Below are positions 59,064-64,000 of a DNA stretch of 64,000 nucleotides, piece after piece (the stretch's first letter is position 1; each line of letters opens with the position of its first letter). The notes under the pieces are model-generated. The model was not told where the DNA came from and did not search any database. It was given only the letters and a program-made list of their open reading frames with translations. Both the position numbers and the translations under genes were made by a program. Source of the stretch: Nitratireductor arenosus (GTDB taxonomy: Bacteria > Pseudomonadota > Alphaproteobacteria > Rhizobiales > Rhizobiaceae); contig NZ_WPHG01000005.1 in assembly GCF_009742725.1 (NCBI RefSeq), forward strand, positions 62,001-126,000, given 5' to 3'.

Positions 59064-60608
59064 ATGAACACACAGCCCTTCCTTCGCATGGACGACATCC
59101 ACAAGCGCTTTGGCGATCTCGTCGCCAGCGGCGGCGTCACGCTCGAGGTGGAAGAGAACGAAATTCATTCGCTGCTCGGCGAGAACGGTGCCGGCAAGAG
59201 CGTTCTGATGAATATTTTGTGCGGGGTTCTGTCTCCGAACGAAGGCCAGATCATCTACAGGGGCGAACCGTTGCGGCTGGGCTCGCCGCGCGAGGCGATC
59301 CGGCATGGCATCGGCATGGTGCATCAGCATTTCATGCTGGTTCCGAACCTGACGGTGGCGGAAAACTACGTGCTGGGGCAGGGCATGCCGGCGCGCGTGA
59401 TCAGCAATATGCGCGACGTCTATGCGCGTATCCGCGAATTGTCCGAGCGTTACGGGCTCGATGTGCGTCCCGATGCGCTGATCCAGGACCTTTCGGTCGG
59501 CGAACAGCAGCGGGTGGAGATCCTCAAAGTGCTGTTTCACGGCATCGATCTACTGATCCTCGACGAACCGACGGCCGTGCTGACGCCGCAGGAGACCGAC
59601 CGCTTGCTTGTGCTGTTGCGCGACCTGGTCAAGGACGGCAAGACGGTGATCTTCATCTCGCACAAGCTCGACGAGGTGATGACGGTCAGCGACCGCGTCA
59701 GCGTCATGCGCGACGCCAAGGTGGTGTTCACCACGCGGGCCGCCGACACCAATCCGCGCGAACTGGCGCGCATGATGGTCGGCCGCGACGTGCTGATGGA
59801 GCTGCCGCGCACGAACCGGACACCGGGGCGCACGGTGTTTTCCGTCGACGGGCTGAGTTGCGACAACGAGATCGGTCTGCCGGCGGTGCGCAATGTCTCG
59901 CTCGAGGTGCGCGAAGGCGAGATCGTCGGCATTGCCGGCGTGTCCGGTAACGGGCAGAGCGAACTCGCGCTCGCCATGACCGGCCTCCTGCCGGTCACCT
60001 CGGGAACGATTTCGCTCAATGGCGAGGAGATCAGCCGGTTGCCGCCCGGCGAGGTCAACCGCCGGCCGATCGGGCACATTCCCGAAGACCGTCACAAGAT
60101 GGGTATCGTGCTGCCTCTGGCGCTGACGGAAAACGTGCTCTTGCAACGTTACAACAGGCCACCCTTCGCCAAGCACGGCCTGTTGAAATTCGGGACGATC
60201 GCCGAGCACACCCGCGACCTGATCCGTCGGTTCCGGGTCAAGGCTTCGGGCGAGTTCGACCTGATCCAGAACCTGTCCGGCGGCAATCAGCAAAAGCTGG
60301 TCGTGGCGCGCGAACTGGCGCGCGATCCCGATTTCCTGCTTATCAACCAGCTCACCCGCGGCATCGATATCGGCGCCATGGAACTGGTCATGCAGGAGGT
60401 TCTCAAACAGCGCGAGGCGGGCCGGGCGATCCTTTTGATCTCGACCGAGTTGGAGGAATTGTTCGCCATTTGCGACCGCATCCTGGTGATGTTCCACGGC
60501 GAGCTGGTCGGCGAGCTGCCTCCCGACCGGGGGCGCATCGAGGAGATGGGCCTGCTGATGGCCGGCGACAGGCAGGAAGCGGCCCGGCTGGCCGCCGCGC
60601 GGACCTGA
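59064..60608 (+). CDS. BMP-type ABC transporter double ATPase (NupO/YufO-like)
   Basis: 514 residues with two fused ABC domains. Domain 1 has Walker A GENGAGKSV, signature LSVGEQQR and Walker B LLILDEPT. Domain 2 has the degenerate Walker A GVSGNGQSE, signature LSGGNQQK and the Walker B region FLLINQLTRGIDIG, where the usual Glu is replaced (INQ). This asymmetry, with one intact and one degenerate site, is normal for the family. It energises both permeases and closes the operon. Confidence 0.92.
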   Translation: MNTQPFLRMDDIHKRFGDLVASGGVTLEVEENEIHSLLGENGAGKSVLMNILCGVLSPNEGQIIYRGEPLRLGSPREAIRHGIGMVHQHFMLVPNLTVAENYVLGQGMPARVISNMRDVYARIRELSERYGLDVRPDALIQDLSVGEQQRVEILKVLFHGIDLLILDEPTAVLTPQETDRLLVLLRDLVKDGKTVIFISHKLDEVMTVSDRVSVMRDAKVVFTTRAADTNPRELARMMVGRDVLMELPRTNRTPGRTVFSVDGLSCDNEIGLPAVRNVSLEVREGEIVGIAGVSGNGQSELALAMTGLLPVTSGTISLNGEEISRLPPGEVNRRPIGHIPEDRHKMGIVLPLALTENVLLQRYNRPPFAKHGLLKFGTIAEHTRDLIRRFRVKASGEFDLIQNLSGGNQQKLVVARELARDPDFLLINQLTRGIDIGAMELVMQEVLKQREAGRAILLISTELEELFAICDRILVMFHGELVGELPPDRGRIEEMGLLMAGDRQEAARLAAART

Positions 60609-60753
60609 TGAGCAGGCGTACGCGGCACTCTCATTCAAAATTCGAAACAATTTCGCGAATATTGTCGGATTGAAAATCAATCGCGATAGCCTCACCCTGC
60701 CGGACCGAGATGGCCGCAACGGCCATCGGACCCAGCAGGACGGGACCCGCCGT

Positions 60754-61647
60754 GTGAACGTAACGCTTCGCCAGATACAGGCCTTCGTCGCCGTGGCGGA
60801 GCTTGGCCGTTTCAATCTCGCCGCCGGCCGGCTGAACCTGACCCAGTCGGCAATCAGCATCCTGATCAAGGAGCTGGAGACCGAGCTCAGGCAGAGGCTG
60901 TTCGACCGCCATACCCGCATGGTCAGCCTGACGGGGGCGGGGCGCGAGTTCTTTCCCCAGGCCCGCAAGGTGCTGGAGGACCTCGAGATCGCGGTCGACA
61001 GCGTGCACGAACTGGCCTCGCTGCGGCGCGGGCGGGTTCTTGTCGCCTCGGCGATCGTTTTGGCGGCGACCTTCCTGCCGCCGGTGATTGCCCGGTTCAA
61101 CCGGCGCTATCCCGATATCAGCGTGCAGGTGCGCGACATGCCGGAGGAGGAAATCCGTCCGGCGCTGAAGCGCAACGAGGTCGATTTGGCGATCGGCACG
61201 GTCGCCGACGAGGACCCGGAGGTGGAATCCACCCACATGATGCGCGACCGGCTGATGCTGGTATGCCGGGCCGATCATCGTTTCGCGCGCCAGAAGAACG
61301 TGCGCTGGTCGGATCTGTCCGGCGAGGCGCTGATTGCGCTGGCGAAGGAAAACCCGCTGCGCGACCTCGTCGACCGGGCACTGCTGCACGTGGCGCCGGA
61401 TATCCGGCCGTCCTACGAGGTGCGGTTTTCAACTACCGCGATCAGCATGATCGCGGCCGGGCTGGGCGTTTCCGTGTTGCCGGAAAACGCCCGTCAGCTC
61501 GCGCCGCTGGTCGACGTCAAGGTGATGGAACTGGTCGAGCCGGCGATCAGCCGCGACGTGTCGGTGCTGCAGCACCGCCAGCGCGCCCTGTCGCCTGTCG
61601 CCCAGAAGATGAAGGAATATCTGCTCGACGCCGAGCGAGAGGGCTGA
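60754..61647 (+). CDS. LysR-family transcriptional regulator
   Basis: About 297 residues. The helix-turn-helix is in LRQIQAFVAVAELGRFNLAA, with LNLTQSAISILIKELE; the effector domain spans about 90-295. GTG 60754 gives the standard LysR N-terminus just before TLRQIQAF. A TTG start at 60670 would add a poorly conserved 28-residue extension. It follows the BMP operon on the same strand after 145 bp and is convergent with the formaldehyde dehydrogenase gene. It may regulate the importer, but no divergent target marks this. Confidence 0.85.
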   Translation: MNVTLRQIQAFVAVAELGRFNLAAGRLNLTQSAISILIKELETELRQRLFDRHTRMVSLTGAGREFFPQARKVLEDLEIAVDSVHELASLRRGRVLVASAIVLAATFLPPVIARFNRRYPDISVQVRDMPEEEIRPALKRNEVDLAIGTVADEDPEVESTHMMRDRLMLVCRADHRFARQKNVRWSDLSGEALIALAKENPLRDLVDRALLHVAPDIRPSYEVRFSTTAISMIAAGLGVSVLPENARQLAPLVDVKVMELVEPAISRDVSVLQHRQRALSPVAQKMKEYLLDAEREG

Positions 61648-61745
61648 GGTCGGGCGAAGACGGGGCGTCGGGGCCGGAAACAGGCCCGCCGGCGCCCTTT
61701 TCGCACGAGATGTGTATAGGGCTGCCGGCGGGAGATGGCTGGGAT

Positions 61746-61761
61746 GGAGGCTTTCGCCTCC
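61746..61761. terminator. GGAGGC-TTTC-GCCTCC hairpin between convergent genes
   Basis: A 6-bp perfect stem with a 4-nt loop lies 6 bp past the minus-strand dehydrogenase stop and about 100 bp past the LysR stop, suited to ending the minus-strand transcript. There is no T-run. Confidence 0.45.
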
Positions 61762-61767
61762 GCCGTT

Positions 61768-62892
<1,125 letters not shown>

Positions 62893-63011
62893 CGTAACAA
62901 TCCTCTTCAATCACATTATTATGGGTTTGGAGATGGCGCGGCGCCGCGCGACCTGCGCCCGTTTAAGCGCGGAACAGCCAGGAAATCGATTCCTATCCCA
63001 AGGGCGATACG

Positions 63012-63659
63012 TTAGGCCGCACGTGCCCGGCTGGCCGGGAAGATGCCCGACATGACGATGAAGCCGTCAACCCGCTTGAGCCGGTCGCACCAGCGCCGGA
63101 TCGCCGGATAATCCTGGCGCGATATGCCGCCTTCCTCCGACAGCATCACATAGGGAAAGCAGGCGATGTCGGCGATGGTGGGATGCGCGGCGCCGCACAG
63201 CCAGTCGCGGCCTTCCTGTTCGCCGAACCACAAATGTTCGTCGAGGATGCGGAACAGGCGGTGTGCGCCGGCCCGGCAGGCGTCGATATCGACATCGTAG
63301 AACAGGCCGTCATGCAGCCTGGCGGCGGACGCCGTCGCGGTGATGCCGTCGGCGAAGGCCAGCCACTGACTGATCTCGCCCAGAAGCCTGGCGTCGTCGC
63401 GTGGATACCACGTGCCGGACGTGTCGTAGCGCGCTGCCAGATAGACCAGGATCGCCTGGGCGTCGCGCAGCACCAGCCCGTCATCGTCGACAACCGGAAG
63501 CTGGCCGAGCGGGTTCACGCGCAGGAACCAGGCCGATTTGTGCTCGCGGCCGGGATAGAAATCGACCGGCACGGTCTCGTATTCGACCCCCAGAATGCTC
63601 ATCAACAGCCGCAGCTTGTAGCAATTGCCGGAAAGTTCGTAATCGTAGAGCTTGATCAT
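63012..63659 (-). CDS. Glutathione S-transferase family protein
   Basis: 215 residues. A thioredoxin-like N-domain (IKLYDYELSGNCYKLRLLMS, with VNPLGQLPVVDDDGLVL and RDAQAILVYLA as the glutathione gamma-Glu site) precedes an all-helical C-domain with the PTIADIACFPY motif. ATG 63659 lies 10 bp after the VanB-type reductase stop, so they are one operon. The Ser/Cys near residue 10 may be the catalytic residue. It could conjugate a product of the neighbouring oxygenase or serve formaldehyde/glutathione chemistry. Confidence 0.87.
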   Translation of the reverse strand: MIKLYDYELSGNCYKLRLLMSILGVEYETVPVDFYPGREHKSAWFLRVNPLGQLPVVDDDGLVLRDAQAILVYLAARYDTSGTWYPRDDARLLGEISQWLAFADGITATASAARLHDGLFYDVDIDACRAGAHRLFRILDEHLWFGEQEGRDWLCGAAHPTIADIACFPYVMLSEEGGISRQDYPAIRRWCDRLKRVDGFIVMSGIFPASRARAA

Positions 63660-63669
63660 CCGCCTCGCC

Positions 63670-64000
63670 TCACAAATCCAGCACAAGCCGCGCCGATCGG
63701 GCGCGTGACACGCAGGTCATGATCTTGGTGCCCGAGCGTTTTTCGGTATCGTTCAGATAGACGTCCTGATGGTCCGGCTCGCCCTCGATGACGGTGGCCA
63801 GGCAGGTGCCGCAGGCGCCCTGTTCGCACGACGACGGCATGTCGACGCCGTTTTCGCGGATCATGTCGAGAATGGTGCGGCCGGCCGGCACCTGGAAGGT
63901 GAGGCAGGAGCGCGCGAGCGCGACCTCGAAGGTCGAACTGTCGTCGATCTCGTTGGTGTTCTTGAAATACTCGAAATGAACCGCGCTTTCGGGCCAGCCC
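63670..64000 (-). CDS. VanB/phthalate-dioxygenase-type reductase, C-terminal ferredoxin part (5' end outside window)
   Basis: The last ~110 residues of a Rieske-oxygenase reductase. HFEYFKN begins the C-terminal ferredoxin domain. The [2Fe-2S] ligands are in SSCEQGACGTCLATVIEG and IMTCVSRARS (C-x4-C-x2-C and a distant Cys). These reductases pass electrons from NADH through FMN to a Rieske oxygenase such as vanillate O-demethylase. The NAD/FMN domains and the oxygenase lie beyond position 64000. The neighbouring formaldehyde dehydrogenase supports a demethylating oxygenase. Confidence 0.85.
   Translation of the reverse strand, partial: GWPESAVHFEYFKNTNEIDDSSTFEVALARSCLTFQVPAGRTILDMIRENGVDMPSSCEQGACGTCLATVIEGEPDHQDVYLNDTEKRSGTKIMTCVSRARSARLVLDL

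Overview
The window is one continuous, gene-dense stretch of high-GC bacterial DNA. Protein families, gene orders and Tat/Sec signal types point to an alphaproteobacterium. The ectoine ehu/eut genes beside a Paracoccus-type sox cluster, and the many ABC uptake systems, suggest Hyphomicrobiales (Rhizobiales) or a close marine/soil relative; the order is an inference. I see no rRNA, tRNA, CRISPR array, transposase or integrase.

Layout. (1) 1-4.6 kb, minus strand: a truncated MscS-type channel coupled by an ATGA overlap to a membrane [2Fe-2S] protein, then a lone isochorismate synthase. (2) 4.8-10.8 kb: a LysR regulator, divergent shikimate/quinate dehydrogenase-like gene, an NMT1/SsuA-type ABC importer and an FAD oxidoreductase. 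(3) 10.9-23.9 kb: ectoine/hydroxyectoine uptake and breakdown. On the minus strand are a GntR regulator, an M20 deacetylase and DoeA/EutD. Divergently come ehuBCDA, eutB, eutC, asnC, an aldehyde dehydrogenase, a second M24 protein and the aminotransferase doeD. (4) 24-38.7 kb: thiosulfate/sulfide oxidation. soxVWXYZABCD, a cytochrome c and soxF are on the minus strand; soxS, soxR and a SoxT-like transporter are divergent; a second SoxT-like transporter, a metallo-beta-lactamase-fold protein and a DUF302 protein lie at the edges. (5) 38.8-47.4 kb: an acetamidase/formamidase, then an uncharacterised catabolic operon: ABC importer, two amidohydrolase-2 paralogues (one lacking its N-terminal metal-binding histidines), a UbiD decarboxylase and a UbiX flavin prenyltransferase. 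(6) 47.5-53 kb, minus strand: GntR regulator, three-subunit molybdenum hydroxylase and a COG0523 metal GTPase, ended by a clear intrinsic terminator. (7) 53.5-61.6 kb: a cytosine-deaminase-like amidohydrolase, two tandem BMP-family binding proteins, two permeases, a double ABC ATPase and a LysR regulator. (8) 61.8-64 kb: glutathione-dependent formaldehyde dehydrogenase, a glutathione S-transferase and the end of a VanB-type oxygenase reductase.

Together the genes describe a versatile scavenger that uses osmolytes as carbon and nitrogen sources, oxidises reduced sulfur in the periplasm, and takes up and processes aromatic or N-heterocyclic compounds. The most novel part is 40-61 kb. There the prFMN decarboxylase pair, the amidohydrolase pair with one apparently metal-less member, the molybdenum hydroxylase and a nucleobase-type importer may form one or two linked pathways. 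Matching GntR-type operator sequences at about 39.97, 53.05 and 53.08 kb support that link.
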